Source: Endozoicomonas sp. 8E (GTDB lineage Bacteria > Pseudomonadota > Gammaproteobacteria > Pseudomonadales > Endozoicomonadaceae). Taken from it: a stretch of 64,000 nucleotides of DNA. A program made the translations under genes and the position numbers. The DNA lies in NCBI RefSeq assembly GCF_032883915.1, contig NZ_CP120717.1, positions 1,536,001-1,600,000 of the forward strand, read 5' to 3'. Below the pieces are notes generated by a model. The model was not told the DNA's origin, did no database searches, and saw only the letters and a list, made by a program, of their open reading frames with translations. This document shows, piece after piece, positions 10,001 through 19,700 of the stretch (its first letter is position 1; every line of letters begins with the position of its first letter).

Positions 10001-10096
10001 CCAGTGGCCGGAGGCGGTTACCGACTGGGTGTCAAACTCTGTTTGAGGGGTAGGGCACAGGCTCGCAGAGGTCCCGGTTCCCTGGGCAGCATGCAT
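7055..10096 (-). CDS. Paralogue D, SidE-PDE/HD-like phosphohydrolase effector candidate
   Basis: 1,013 residues from MHAAQGTG. This is the most upstream-lying copy in this direction with an intact putative active site: H650 and H654 in HSCSHILRARNN, H692-D693 in IIYHD, D762 in LRFADRMD, and a His in AMHGAADL. The H..H..HD..D order is what is known of HD-domain phosphohydrolases; the wider resemblance is to SidE-type phosphodiesterases, whose substrate in Legionella is ADP-ribosylated ubiquitin. That substrate is not proven here. The N-terminal 40 residues are rich in Ser, Thr, Pro and Gln and lack a hydrophobic signal peptide, as in type III/IV effectors. The C-terminus ends early in VPEKK, without the KxxKPD tail. 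Confidence 0.88.
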   Translation of the reverse strand: MHAAQGTGTSASLCPTPQTEFDTQSVTASGHWTVCESTSKLIPCHPAEPERQALLQAAASGQLAFRRIELTKEENYFSGKGAPRPFTLALPGEMMPTGRVPEDYGKWMLGIADPKCLYAYKRNAGTRRLLIEPDLTPETLSVKLLPHLQSLLNRRLERGNQVVWRVYPLRFTSGHLQADGTFSLPKLKSDHSARPLDYPELVLSKYDKEDIKCFFVYKDAQTNIADILWDKRQCEKALKIKKMPLVVYCHRTGSIQVCFDDELDSEHLARNEHYLNDFAFAQGIAPTHFRAMLNLLPMSLRAKTLSSTLTVSPDVMGKLQQAIKLVSNPRLYSYEKFLKLKQSGLPVHQSFFHEGDVRSLLDMLLASEKSRNNQPQHEQTRKHEREACRLLELLLQSGARLGSAISHIYAMADTTKQVIPASTMNYMVAAFGPFDFLTLKHLSRMPLTGCPASVVEFDRICRGHSQEKLQQCMKEIIFSLFFNTASPDVPKTHLLALFHYFTDLDPETLHSVKRTLDCHYPGAEMVNDDFSTADCIQWVEELWQQRKTIPFYRYWSEHVRQAQQDIKVLKQSLGLDDSHRLATPLATETPTALKFVVDAFSTPPVLPDNVGDNEKTILKILQHYYRRPGPERVIQCLGRPIMPTVWKPQHSCSHILRARNNGHWYMELLEKFQLCSLSPDEKELLSLAIIYHDVAAEDVDKSAEESKSAEYFRRDLTGRYSVQLLDDMEQAMTSKENDVKGKDQQNLPDPLRWYLRILRFADRMDVIRGCGVDTDFPGLTVTQSPGFDARRLDIPLQLTSQFTSESGNKTEFQRHLEAAMHGAADLARVTGRLRDQRKKNYTQVYGLNDNGSKISENFEWTTEPVQRMNQFIDDNVRRKMAQLAGIIVCSDPGHQACKADQSKGITYGIHNSWYDLRQVTIPAAMTLLEKMQYEHDPSLLSPATQQAIEQEVQRLKSEGIRMNTGTLTQKTLDSEKAREVLRERGINVFSEPRPYFTNDGFPKERKMLVPEKK

Positions 10097-10153
10097 GGTA
10101 ATACTCCCGTAAGACTTATTATTTACCCACTTCCGTGCAGGTTGATTCTATTC

Positions 10154-10182
10154 TTTGGAGTAATTGGCTGGCAAAAAGTTCC
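10154..10182 (-). promoter_or_regulatory. ECF/RpoE-type promoter of paralogue D
   Basis: Minus-strand GGAACTT (10,176-10,182), 16-base spacer GCCAGCCAATTAC-type, TCCAAA (10,154-10,159), about 58 bases before the start codon. Confidence 0.73.
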
Positions 10183-10223
10183 ATTACGGCCTCGTTGTCC
10201 GTGGCTGCCATTTCATAGCGGGA

Positions 10224-13200
10224 TCAATGGATTTTATCGGTCTTTTCCTGCTGAGCATCAAGCTTCGCTTTCTTCTTTGGCACCAGCATTTTCCATTCTT
10301 CCTGGAAGCCATCGTTGGCAAGGTAGGGACGCTTCTCGCTGACCACGGCAATACCTCGCTGTTTCAGTACTCTTCGGGCTTTCTTCGAAAGCAGTGTTTT
10401 CTGCGTCAAGGTGCCCGTATTCATCCGTATACCTTCGCTCCTCAGCCGCTGCACCTCTTGCTCTATTGCCTGTTGTGTTGCCGGACTCAGCAGCGACGGG
10501 TCATGTTCATACTGCATCTTTTCCAACAGCGTCATTCCGGCCGGAATCGCTACCTGCTGGAGATCATACCAGCTGTTATGAATGCCATAAGTGATCCCTT
10601 TGTTTTGATCCGCCTTGCAGGTTCGGTGTCTGGAGTCTGAACAGACAATAATTCCGGCCTCCTGAGCGATTTTGCGGCGAACATTGTCATCAATATACTG
10701 GTTCAATCTCTGCACTGGCTCAGTGGTCCATTCAAAGTTTTCAGAGATCTTTGAACCATTGCCAATCAGACCGTAGACCTGGGAGTAGTTTTTTTTGCGC
10801 TGATCCCGCATTGGTCCGGTGACCTGCGCCAGATCAGCCGCACCGTGCATGGCAGCTTCCAGGTGTCGTTGGAATTCAGTTTTGTTGTCAGTATCAGAGC
10901 AAAACTGTTCGGTCAGCTGCGATGGTATGTCAAGACGTCTGGCGTCAAATCCCGAAGGTTGAGCCACCGTTAATCCGGGAAAATCAGTGCCAACCCCGTA
11001 ACCACGGATAACGTCCATTCGATCCGCAAAGCGTAATATGCGCAGATACCAGCGCACGGACTCAGACAGGTTCTGCTGATCGCCGCCCCTGACATCGTTT
11101 TCCTTGCTGGTCATCGCCAGTGCCATATCCTTCAGTAGCTGTTCAGGGTAATGCCCTGTCAGGTCCCGTTTGAAGTAATCAGCTGACTTGGATTCTTCCA
11201 CTGATTTGTCAACATCTTCGGCAGCCGCGTCATGGTAGATAATGGCCAGAGACAGGAGTTCTTTTTCTTGTTTTCTCAGGGAACACTGCTGAAATTTCTC
11301 CAGCAATTCCATATACCAGTGCCCATTATTCCTGGCTCTCAGGACATGGCTGCAACTGTGCATTGGTTTCCATACTGCTGGCATGATCTGTGTAAGGCTC
11401 TTGATGACTCTTTCCGGTCCCGGACGGCGGTAATAATGTTGCAATACTTTCACGATGGTTGCCTCATTATCGCCGACATTTTCAGGCAGGACCGGCGCTT
11501 TGCTGAAGGCGTCCACCACAAACTGTAATGCCTTGGTCCTCTCGGTTGCCAATGCTGTTGCCTGGTTGTGAGAAGCGTCCGGACCGAGTGATTGTTTCAG
11601 ATTCCTGATGTCCTTCTGAGCCTGCCGGACACGCTTTGGCCAATTCCGGTAGAGAGGATAGGTTTCCCGTTGCTCCCACAGATTTTCAATCCATTCGATG
11701 TAATCAGCCAGGGAAAAATCACCAATAACCTTCTTGCCTTCAGGGTAAAGCCACTCCAGATCGTCTTTAAGATCATTCAGAAAGTCTTCGTCCGGGATAG
11801 CCTCATAACGAAACAAGGCCAATAAGTGGGACTGAATATCTTCGAGGGTTGGAGCCAGCCTGGTTGTCACATAAAATGATGCCCTGTTCAAACAGGCCTG
11901 ATTTTCCAGTTGACTGTTGCCCCGACAGATTCGGTCAAATTCAACGATGCTCCCCGAGCAACCGATTAAAGGTAAACGACAGAGATGTTGCAGGCTCAGG
12001 AAATCAAATGGAGCATAAGCAGCCACCAGACAATTGAATATGCCCGCTGGCATTGCAGAATCATTCTTGGATTTCATGTTGCTGATGAGTTCCAGACCAA
12101 ATTCAGTCAGCCTTGTCCCGCTCTGCAAGAGCAGCTGAAAACATCGGTAAGCTTCTTCCTCCTGCTGCTTCCTGATTTGCTGTTCCTGAACACCGTTGTG
12201 TCTGAATATTTCGCTGTGCATGAGAAAATCAAGCAAAGATCTAATACCCGCGATGTGAAAAAAAGGCTGCTCAACCGGCAAGCCATTACGTTTTAATTCC
12301 AGAAGTCGCTCGTAACTGTAACAACAGGGACTACTCAACAGCTCTATGGCTTCTTGCAGATTGTGGACAAGATCCGGCGAGATGTTTAATTCTGAACTCA
12401 GTGCCTTCGCCCGCAAAGACATTGGCAGCAGATTTAACACGGCCCTGAAATTTTCTGAGGCTACGCCCCTTAAAAACGCAAAATCATTCAAAGAATGCTC
12501 ATTTCTGGCCAGGTGTTTACTGTCCAGCTCATCGTCAAAATAGACCTCAACAGAACCTGTTTGGTGGCAATAAACGACCAGTGGCAAGGGTTTAAGCTGC
12601 AATTCCTTTTCACACTCACGCTTTTCCAGCAGGATATCGGATATATTCATCTCCGCATCCTTGTAAACACACAAGCATTTGATGTCTTCTTTAGCGTATT
12701 TGGCGAGCACCAGTTCTGGGTAATCAATTGAGAAAACCTTCTCGCGGGGTTTCAATTTTGGCAAACTGAACGTCCCATCCGCTTGCAGATGCCCCGAGGT
12801 GAAACGAGGATAAACTCTCCAGATGATTTGATCGCCACGCTCAAGACGTCTATTGAGCAGAGATTGCAGATCAGGCAGTAGTTTTACTTGCAGTGTATCC
12901 GGAGTAAAACCATGCTCCCTCGTCAGCCTTTTAGTCCGTGCATCACGTTTATAGACGTACAGGCATTTTGGATCAACAATGCCCACCATCCAGTTACTAT
13001 GGCCTTTCGACATACGTCTGGTAGGCATCATCCGCCCCGGCAGGGCGAGGGTGAAGGGTCTTGGTGCTCCCTTGCCTGAAAAGTAATCTATTTCATTCGT
13101 CAATGTAATGCTCCGAAATGCCAGGCACCCACTCTCAGCAGCCCGCAGTAGCTTTTGTCGTTCACACTCCCTGGGATGATGCAGTAGCCGTTTGCCAGTC

Positions 13201-13307
13201 GGTTCGCAGACTGTCCATTGGCCAGAGGCCGTTACCGACCGGGTGTCAAAGTTTGATTCGGGTTGAGGTGGTGGACACTGACTCGCAGCGGTTTGGGCAA
13301 CATCCAT
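10224..13307 (-). CDS. Paralogue E, SidE-PDE/HD-like phosphohydrolase effector candidate
   Basis: 1,027 residues from MDVAQTAAS, preceded by an AAAAGGAG ribosome-binding site. All putative catalytic segments are intact (HSCSHVLRARNN, IIYHDAAAEDVD, LRFADRMD, AMHGAADL). The C-terminus is extended to VPKKKAKLDAQQEKTDKIH; the PKKKAKLD stretch resembles monopartite nuclear-localisation signals of the SV40/c-Myc type, which may be chance. E and F share a nearly identical N-terminus (MDVAQTA.S.CPPPQPESNFDT) and are probably sister duplicates. The middle holds ankyrin-like 'LLxLKxxGLP' and 'LLxLFRYxAxP' helical segments, weak and unassigned. Confidence 0.87.
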   Translation of the reverse strand: MDVAQTAASQCPPPQPESNFDTRSVTASGQWTVCEPTGKRLLHHPRECERQKLLRAAESGCLAFRSITLTNEIDYFSGKGAPRPFTLALPGRMMPTRRMSKGHSNWMVGIVDPKCLYVYKRDARTKRLTREHGFTPDTLQVKLLPDLQSLLNRRLERGDQIIWRVYPRFTSGHLQADGTFSLPKLKPREKVFSIDYPELVLAKYAKEDIKCLCVYKDAEMNISDILLEKRECEKELQLKPLPLVVYCHQTGSVEVYFDDELDSKHLARNEHSLNDFAFLRGVASENFRAVLNLLPMSLRAKALSSELNISPDLVHNLQEAIELLSSPCCYSYERLLELKRNGLPVEQPFFHIAGIRSLLDFLMHSEIFRHNGVQEQQIRKQQEEEAYRCFQLLLQSGTRLTEFGLELISNMKSKNDSAMPAGIFNCLVAAYAPFDFLSLQHLCRLPLIGCSGSIVEFDRICRGNSQLENQACLNRASFYVTTRLAPTLEDIQSHLLALFRYEAIPDEDFLNDLKDDLEWLYPEGKKVIGDFSLADYIEWIENLWEQRETYPLYRNWPKRVRQAQKDIRNLKQSLGPDASHNQATALATERTKALQFVVDAFSKAPVLPENVGDNEATIVKVLQHYYRRPGPERVIKSLTQIMPAVWKPMHSCSHVLRARNNGHWYMELLEKFQQCSLRKQEKELLSLAIIYHDAAAEDVDKSVEESKSADYFKRDLTGHYPEQLLKDMALAMTSKENDVRGGDQQNLSESVRWYLRILRFADRMDVIRGYGVGTDFPGLTVAQPSGFDARRLDIPSQLTEQFCSDTDNKTEFQRHLEAAMHGAADLAQVTGPMRDQRKKNYSQVYGLIGNGSKISENFEWTTEPVQRLNQYIDDNVRRKIAQEAGIIVCSDSRHRTCKADQNKGITYGIHNSWYDLQQVAIPAGMTLLEKMQYEHDPSLLSPATQQAIEQEVQRLRSEGIRMNTGTLTQKTLLSKKARRVLKQRGIAVVSEKRPYLANDGFQEEWKMLVPKKKAKLDAQQEKTDKIH

Positions 13308-13364
13308 GGTAATACTCCTTTTAAACTTATTATTTATCTGCTTTCGTTTGGGGATTCTTTCGTC

Positions 13365-13393
13365 GTTGGACTAACTGGCCGGTGAAAAGTTCC
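13365..13393 (-). promoter_or_regulatory. ECF/RpoE-type promoter of paralogue E
   Basis: Minus-strand GGAACTT (13,387-13,393), 16-base spacer, TCCAAC (13,365-13,370). Confidence 0.7.
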
Positions 13394-13426
13394 ATTTCAT
13401 ACCAGTCGTGCTTTCTAACTCCCTAT

Positions 13427-13595
13427 TGAGGTTGTCGCAAAACTCTGGTTCCCATGCTTTTAGGCCCTGTGGGTCCCAGCGTGGGAACCCATACTTATCT
13501 CGCGCTGCAGAGTCCGTTTTTCAGGGGAGGTATGCATTCCCACGCAGCTCACACCACTCTGCACGGCAACTGCGCATCCATGCAGTCGTACTCTT
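13427..13595. repeat. Dispersed palindromic repeat, composite copy
   Basis: Lies between the promoter of E and the end of paralogue F. It begins with GAGGTTGTCGCAAAACTC and contains the segment around CGCGCTGCAGAGTCCG that also occurs, inverted, in the MITE-like element at 44,178-44,311. It ends with a GCATCCATGCAGTCG stretch that is the reverse of the 47-bp units at 22,054-22,147. No coding capacity was recognised. Confidence 0.7.
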
Positions 13596-16500
13596 AATCA
13601 AGCTTTGCCATCTTCTCTGGCACCAGCATTTCCCATTCTTTCCGGAGTTCGTCATTGGTAAAGTAGGGACGTTTCTCGCTGACCACGGCAATACCTCGCT
13701 GTTTCAGTATTCCCCGGGCTTCCTCCGAAAGCAGTGTTGCCTGCGTCAAGGTGCCCAGGTTCATCTGTATACCTTTGCTACTCAGCCGTTGTACCTCTTG
13801 CTCTATTGCCTGTTGTGTTGCCGGGCTCAGCAGCGACGGGTCATGTTCGTACTGCATCTTTTCCAGCAGCGTCATTCCGGCCGGAATCGCCACCTGCCTC
13901 AGGTCATACCAGCCGTTATGAATGCCATAAGTGATCCCTTTACTTTGATCAGCCTTGCAGGCCTGGTGGCTTGGGTCTGAACAGACAATGATTCCGGCCT
14001 CCTGAGCGATTTTGCGCCGGACATTGTCATCAATAAACTGGTTCATTCTCTGCACTGGCTCAGTGGTCCATTCAAAGTTTTCAGAGATCTTTGAACCATT
14101 GCCAATCAGACCGTAAACTTCGTTGTAGTTTTTTTTGCGCCAATCCCGGAGTAGTCCGGTTACCCGCGCCAGATCAGCCGCACCTTGCATGGCGGCTTCC
14201 AGATGCCGTTGGAATTCAGTTTTGTTGTCAGTATCGGAGGTAAACTGTTCGGTCAGCTGTGATGGTATGTCAAGACGTCCAGCGTCAAATCCCGAAGGTC
14301 GAGCCACTGTTAATCCGGGAAAATCAGCCCCAACCCGGCAACCACGGATAACGTCCATTCGATCCGCAAAACGTAGTATGCGCAGATACCAGCGCACGGA
14401 CTCAGACAGGTTCTGCTGATCGCCGCCCCTGACATCGTTTTCCTTGCTGGTCATCGCCAGTGCCATATCCTTCAGTAGCTGTTCAGGGTAGTGCCCCGTC
14501 AGGTCCCGTTTGAAATACTCAGCTGACGTTGATTCTTCCACTGATTTGTCAACATCTTCGGCAGCTGCGTCATGATAGATAATGGCCAGAGACAGGAGTT
14601 CTTTTTCATCCGGTTTCAGGGAACACTGCTGAAATTTCTCCAGCAGTTCCATATACCAGTGCCCATTATTTCTGGCCCGCAGGACATGACTGCAACTGTG
14701 CTCTGGTTTCCACATGGTTGGCATGGTCTGACTGCCAAGGCTCTTGATGACTCGTTCCGGTCCCGGACGGCGGTAATAATGCTGCAATACCTTCAGGATG
14801 GTTGTTTCATTATCGCCAACATTGTCAGGCAGGACTGGTGGTTTGCTGAAGGCGTCCACCACAAACTGCAATGCCTTTGGTGTTTCGGTTGCCAATGGTG
14901 TTGTCTGGTTGTGAGAAGCGTCCAGACCCAATGATTGTTTCAGATTGCTGATGTCCTCCTGAGCCTGCCGGACATGCTTTGGCCAATTCTGATACAAAGG
15001 ATAGGTTTCCCGTTGCTCCCACAGATTTTCAACCCATTCGATGTAATCAGCCACGGACAAATCACCAATATTCTCATTGCCGTCAAAGCAGTAATACTCC
15101 AGATCCTCTGCAAGATCATTCAGAAAGTCTTCGTCCGGGATAGCCTCATAATGAAACAAGGCCAATAAGTGGGACTGAATATGTTCGAGGGTTAGACCCT
15201 GCCTGGTTTTTGTATAAAGTGATACCTCTTTCAAACAGGCCTGATTTTGCAGTTGACTGTTGCCCCGACAGATTCGGTCAAATTCAACGATGCTCCCCGG
15301 GCAACCGATTAAAGGTAACTGACTGAGATGTTCCAGGTTCAGGAAGTCAAATGGAGCATAAGCAGCCACCAGACAATTGAATAGGCCCGCTGGTATTGCA
15401 GATTCATTCTTATCTTCCATGCATCTGATGAGCTCCAGACCAAATTCAGTCAACCTTGTCCCGCTCTGCAAAAGCAGCTGAAAACATCGGTAAGCTTCTT
15501 TCTCCTGCTGCTCCCTGATTTGCTGTTCCTGAAGCGCATTGTGTCTGAATATTTCACTATGCAGGAGAAGATCAAGCAAAGATCTGATTCCCGCCGTACG
15601 AAAAAAAAAGGGGGGCTCAACAGGCAAGCCACCAAGTTTCAATGCCAGAAGCTGCTCGTAACTGTAACAGCAGGGATTAGTCACCAGCTGGATGGCTTCT
15701 TCCAATTTGTGCACAAGATTCGGAGGAACGGTTAATTCTGAACTCAGTGCTTTTGCTCGCAAAGGCATTGGCAGCAGATTTAACAGGGCTCTGAAATGTT
15801 TAAAGGCTATGCCTTGTGAAAACGCAAAATCATGCAGAGAATGCTCATTGCTGGCCAAGTGTTCACTGTGCAGCTCATCGTCAAAATAGACCTGAACAGA
15901 GCCTGTGCGGTGGCAGTAAACGACCAGTGGCAAGGATCCAAGCTGAAACTCCTTTTCACACTCACGCTTGTCCAGCAGGATATCGGATATATTCATCTCT
16001 GCATCCTTGTAAACGCAAATGCATTGGATGTCTTCCTTCCTGTAGTGGGCGAGTAACAGTTCCGGGAAATCATCTATACGGGTACATTGACCAGATTTCA
16101 ACTTTGGCAAACTAAACGTCCCATTCGCCTGCAGATGCCCCGAGGTGAAACGAGGATAAACTCTCCAGATGACCTGATCGCCACGCTCAAGACGTTTATC
16201 GAGCACAGATTGCAGATGAGGCAGTAGTTTTACTTCCAGTTTATCCGGAGTTAAGTCAGGCTCTACCATCAGCTTCCTGGTAATCGCGTTACGTTTATAA
16301 GCATACAGGCATTGTGGATCAACAATGCCTACCATCCATTTACCAAACCCTACCCCAATGCGCGCGTTAGGCATCATCCTCCCCGGAAGGGCGAGGGTGA
16401 AGGGTCTTGGTGCTCCCTTGCCAGAAAAGTATTTTCTTTCTCTGGACAAATCAATGCGCCTGAGCGCCAGACGTCCACTCTTAGCAGCCCGCAGTAGCAT

Positions 16501-16653
16501 TTGCCGTTCACACTCTCTGGGATGATGTAGTAGCCGTTTGCCAGTCGGTTCGCAGACTGTCCATTGGCAAGAGGCTGTTACCGACTGGGTGTCAAAGTTT
16601 GATTCGGGTTGAGGTGGTGGGCACGGACTCACAGCGGTCTGGGCAACATCCAT
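13594..16653 (-). CDS. Paralogue F, SidE-PDE/HD-like protein with His-to-Gln change
   Basis: 1,019 residues from MDVAQTAVS, with an ACAGGAG ribosome-binding site. HSCSHVLRARNN, IIYHDAAAEDVDKS and LRFADRMD are intact, but the AMHGAADL segment found in every other full-length copy reads AMQGAADL. If that His contributes to the active site, as a conserved His downstream of the HD core does in SidE-type enzymes, F may be impaired. Also unusual is NGWYDL in place of NSWYDL. The tail is PEKMAKLD. The upstream gap holds its own promoter, so its expression need not follow paralogue G. Confidence 0.87.
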   Translation of the reverse strand: MDVAQTAVSPCPPPQPESNFDTQSVTASCQWTVCEPTGKRLLHHPRECERQMLLRAAKSGRLALRRIDLSRERKYFSGKGAPRPFTLALPGRMMPNARIGVGFGKWMVGIVDPQCLYAYKRNAITRKLMVEPDLTPDKLEVKLLPHLQSVLDKRLERGDQVIWRVYPRFTSGHLQANGTFSLPKLKSGQCTRIDDFPELLLAHYRKEDIQCICVYKDAEMNISDILLDKRECEKEFQLGSLPLVVYCHRTGSVQVYFDDELHSEHLASNEHSLHDFAFSQGIAFKHFRALLNLLPMPLRAKALSSELTVPPNLVHKLEEAIQLVTNPCCYSYEQLLALKLGGLPVEPPFFFRTAGIRSLLDLLLHSEIFRHNALQEQQIREQQEKEAYRCFQLLLQSGTRLTEFGLELIRCMEDKNESAIPAGLFNCLVAAYAPFDFLNLEHLSQLPLIGCPGSIVEFDRICRGNSQLQNQACLKEVSLYTKTRQGLTLEHIQSHLLALFHYEAIPDEDFLNDLAEDLEYYCFDGNENIGDLSVADYIEWVENLWEQRETYPLYQNWPKHVRQAQEDISNLKQSLGLDASHNQTTPLATETPKALQFVVDAFSKPPVLPDNVGDNETTILKVLQHYYRRPGPERVIKSLGSQTMPTMWKPEHSCSHVLRARNNGHWYMELLEKFQQCSLKPDEKELLSLAIIYHDAAAEDVDKSVEESTSAEYFKRDLTGHYPEQLLKDMALAMTSKENDVRGGDQQNLSESVRWYLRILRFADRMDVIRGCRVGADFPGLTVARPSGFDAGRLDIPSQLTEQFTSDTDNKTEFQRHLEAAMQGAADLARVTGLLRDWRKKNYNEVYGLIGNGSKISENFEWTTEPVQRMNQFIDDNVRRKIAQEAGIIVCSDPSHQACKADQSKGITYGIHNGWYDLRQVAIPAGMTLLEKMQYEHDPSLLSPATQQAIEQEVQRLSSKGIQMNLGTLTQATLLSEEARGILKQRGIAVVSEKRPYFTNDELRKEWEMLVPEKMAKLD

Positions 16654-16715
16654 GGTAATACTCCTGTGTAACTTATTGTTTTCCTCCTGCTCTCGTTTGG
16701 AGGGATTCTGAAGCC

Positions 16716-16744
16716 CTTAGAGTAACTGACCGCTGTAAAGTTCC
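16716..16744 (-). promoter_or_regulatory. ECF/RpoE-type promoter of paralogue F
   Basis: Minus-strand GGAACTT (16,738-16,744), 16-base spacer, TCTAAG (16,716-16,721). The leader also has CCTCC...GGAGG complementarity. Confidence 0.71.
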
Positions 16745-16770
16745 GTCTCAGCTATATTTTTTTAGCGAGA

Positions 16771-19700
16771 TCAAATAATTGTGCATGCCCGCCCTTCTGG
16801 CGCATTGTCCTGAGCATCAGGACTGGCTGTCTTCTTTGGCACCAGCATTTTCCATTCTCTCGGGAGGCCATCATCGGTAAAGTAGGGGCGTTTTTCGCTG
16901 ACCACGGCAATCCCCCGCTGTTTCAGCACTTTCTGGGCTTTCTCCGAAGCCAGCGTTTTTTGCGTCAGGGTGCCCAGGTTCATCTGTATACCTTCGCTCT
17001 TCAGCCGCTGCACCTCTTGCTCTATTGCCTTTTGTGTTGCCGGGCTCAGCAGCGACGGGTCATGTTCGTACTGCATCTTTTCCAACAATGTCATTCTGGC
17101 CGGAATCGCCACCTGTCCCAGATCATACCAGCTGTTATGAATACCATAAGTGACCCCTTTGTTCTGATCAGCCTTGCAGGTTCGGTGTCTGGGGTCTGAA
17201 CAGACAATCATTCCAGCCTTCCGGGCCATTTTGCGCCGAACATTGTCATCAATAAACTGGTTCATTCTCTGCACTGGCTCGGTTGTCCATTCAAAGTTCC
17301 CAGAGATCTTTGAGCCATTGGCATTCAGACCGTAGACTTGTGTGTAGTTTTTTTTGCGCTGATCGTAAAGTGGCCATGTTACCCGCGCCAGATCAGCCGC
17401 ACCGTGCATGGCGGCTTCCAGATGACGTTGGAATTCGGTCTTGTTGCGAGACCCGGAGGTAAGCCTTCTGGTCAGCTGTGGTGGTAAGTCGAGACGTGTG
17501 GCGTCAAAACCCAGAGTTCGAGCCACTGTTAATCCGGGAAAATCAGCCCCAACCCCGCAACCACGGATAACGTCCATTCGATCTGCAAAGCGTAATATGC
17601 GCAGATACCAGCGCACGGACTCAGACAGGTTCTGCTGATCGCCGCCCTTGACATCGTTTTCCTTGCTGGCCATCGCCAGTGCCATATCCTTGAGTAGCTG
17701 TTCAGGGTAGTGCCCGGCCAGGTCCCGTTTGAAGTAATCAGCTGACCTTGATTCTTCCACGGATTTGTCAACATCTTCGGCAGCGGCGTCATGATAGATA
17801 ATCGCCAGAGACAGGAGTTCTTTTTCTTGTTTTCTCAGGGAACACAGCTGAAATTTCTCCAGCAATTCCATATACCAGTGCCCATTATTCCTGGCTCTCA
17901 GGACATGACTGCAACTGTGCAGGGGTTTCCACACTGCTGGCATGGTCTGTCTGCCAAGGCTCTGGACCACTCGTTCCGGTCCCGGACGGCGGTAATAATG
18001 TTGTAATACCTTCAGGATGGTTTTTTCATTATCGCCGACATAATCAGGCATGACTGGTGATTTGCTGAATGCATCCACCATAAACTGTAATGCCGCTGGT
18101 GCCTTGGCTGCCAATGCCGTTGCTGATGCGCCAGAATCGTCCTGATCGAGAGATTGTTTCAGGTCCGCAATGTCCTGCTGAGCCCGCCAGACATGCTCTG
18201 GCCAATTCTGGTAGAAAGGGTGCTTTTTCCTTTGATGCCATAGTTTTTTAAGCCATTTGATGTAATCTTGCAGAGAAAAATCATCAATAATCTTCCTCTC
18301 TCCTTCATGGTATCTACCCGGCACATGGGATTTAAAATGATCTATGGAGGCTTTTTTCAGAACTGCCCCGTAACGAAACAGAGCCAGTAGTTGGCACTGG
18401 ACGTTGTCGAGAGTTGGAGGGTTATAGTCATGGGGATAATGCAACATCTTTTCCAGACTGCTCTGCAGCTGTCGTTGACTGAGTCTCTGGCAGATTCGGT
18501 CAAATTCAACAATACCTCCCGGGCAATCGGTTAACGGTATTCTACTGAGATGTTTGAGGGTCAGATAATCAAGTGGAGCAGAGACAGCCACCATATAATT
18601 CAATACGCCCGCTGGCATTATCGGTTCCATGAAAGTCTTCATACAGGCCCTTTTGGAAATGTCACCCCTCAGCCTTGCTCCGCTCTGCAGAAGCAGCCGA
18701 AGTAAGCGACAAGCTTCTTCTTCCTGTTTCTTTGTTTGCTCATGCTCTGACCAAGCGTGCCTGCGAATCTCGGAAGACACCAACATTTCAAGCAAAGACT
18801 GACGAACGCCTTTGTGAAAAAAATGCTGGTGAATGGGCAAGCCGCTTTGTTTTAATTCCAGAAGTTTCTCATAGCTGTATGAAGAGGGATTTTTTACCAG
18901 CTTGATGGCCTGTTGTAATTTGTGTCTAAAATCTGCCGAGATGGTCAATTCTGAACTCAATGCCTCTGCCCGCAAAGACATGGGTAGTAGATTCAACACA
19001 GCTTTGAAATGTTCCGGGGCTATGCCCTGTGAGAACGCAAAATTATCCAGAGAACGCTCATTCATGGTCAGACGTGAATTGTTCAGCTCATCATCAAAAT
19101 AAACCTGAACAGAACCTGTGTGTTGGCAATAAACAACCAGAGGCAAGGGTTTAAGCTTCAGTGCATCTTCACACTCACGCTTGTCCCGCAGGATATCGGA
19201 AATATTTATCTGTGCGTCCTTATAAACGCAAATGCATTTGATGTCTTCCTTGTTGTAGTGGGTGAGCACCAGTTCCGGGAAATCACCAGAGAAGGGAAAA
19301 TGCCCGGGTTTCAATTTCGGTAAACTGAACGTCCCATTGGTTCGCAGATGTCCCGAGGTGAAAGAAGCAGGATAAACTTGCCAGAAGACTTGATTGCCTC
19401 GCTCAAGACGTCTATCAAGCAATGATCGCAGATGAGGCAGCAGTTTTATTTCCAGTTTTTCCGGTGTTAAGCCAGACTCCGTCATCAGTCGTTTGGTTCC
19501 TGCGTTGTATTTATAAACATACAGGCATTGTGGATCAACAATGCCTACCATCCATTTACCAAACCATTCTGGTACGCGCTCGGTGGGCATCATCTCCCCA
19601 GACAAGGCGAGGGTGAAGGGCCTTGGTGCCCCCTTGCCGGAAAAGTAATTTTTTTCTTTAGTCCATTTAATTCGCCGAAATGCCAGGCGTCCGCTCTCAG

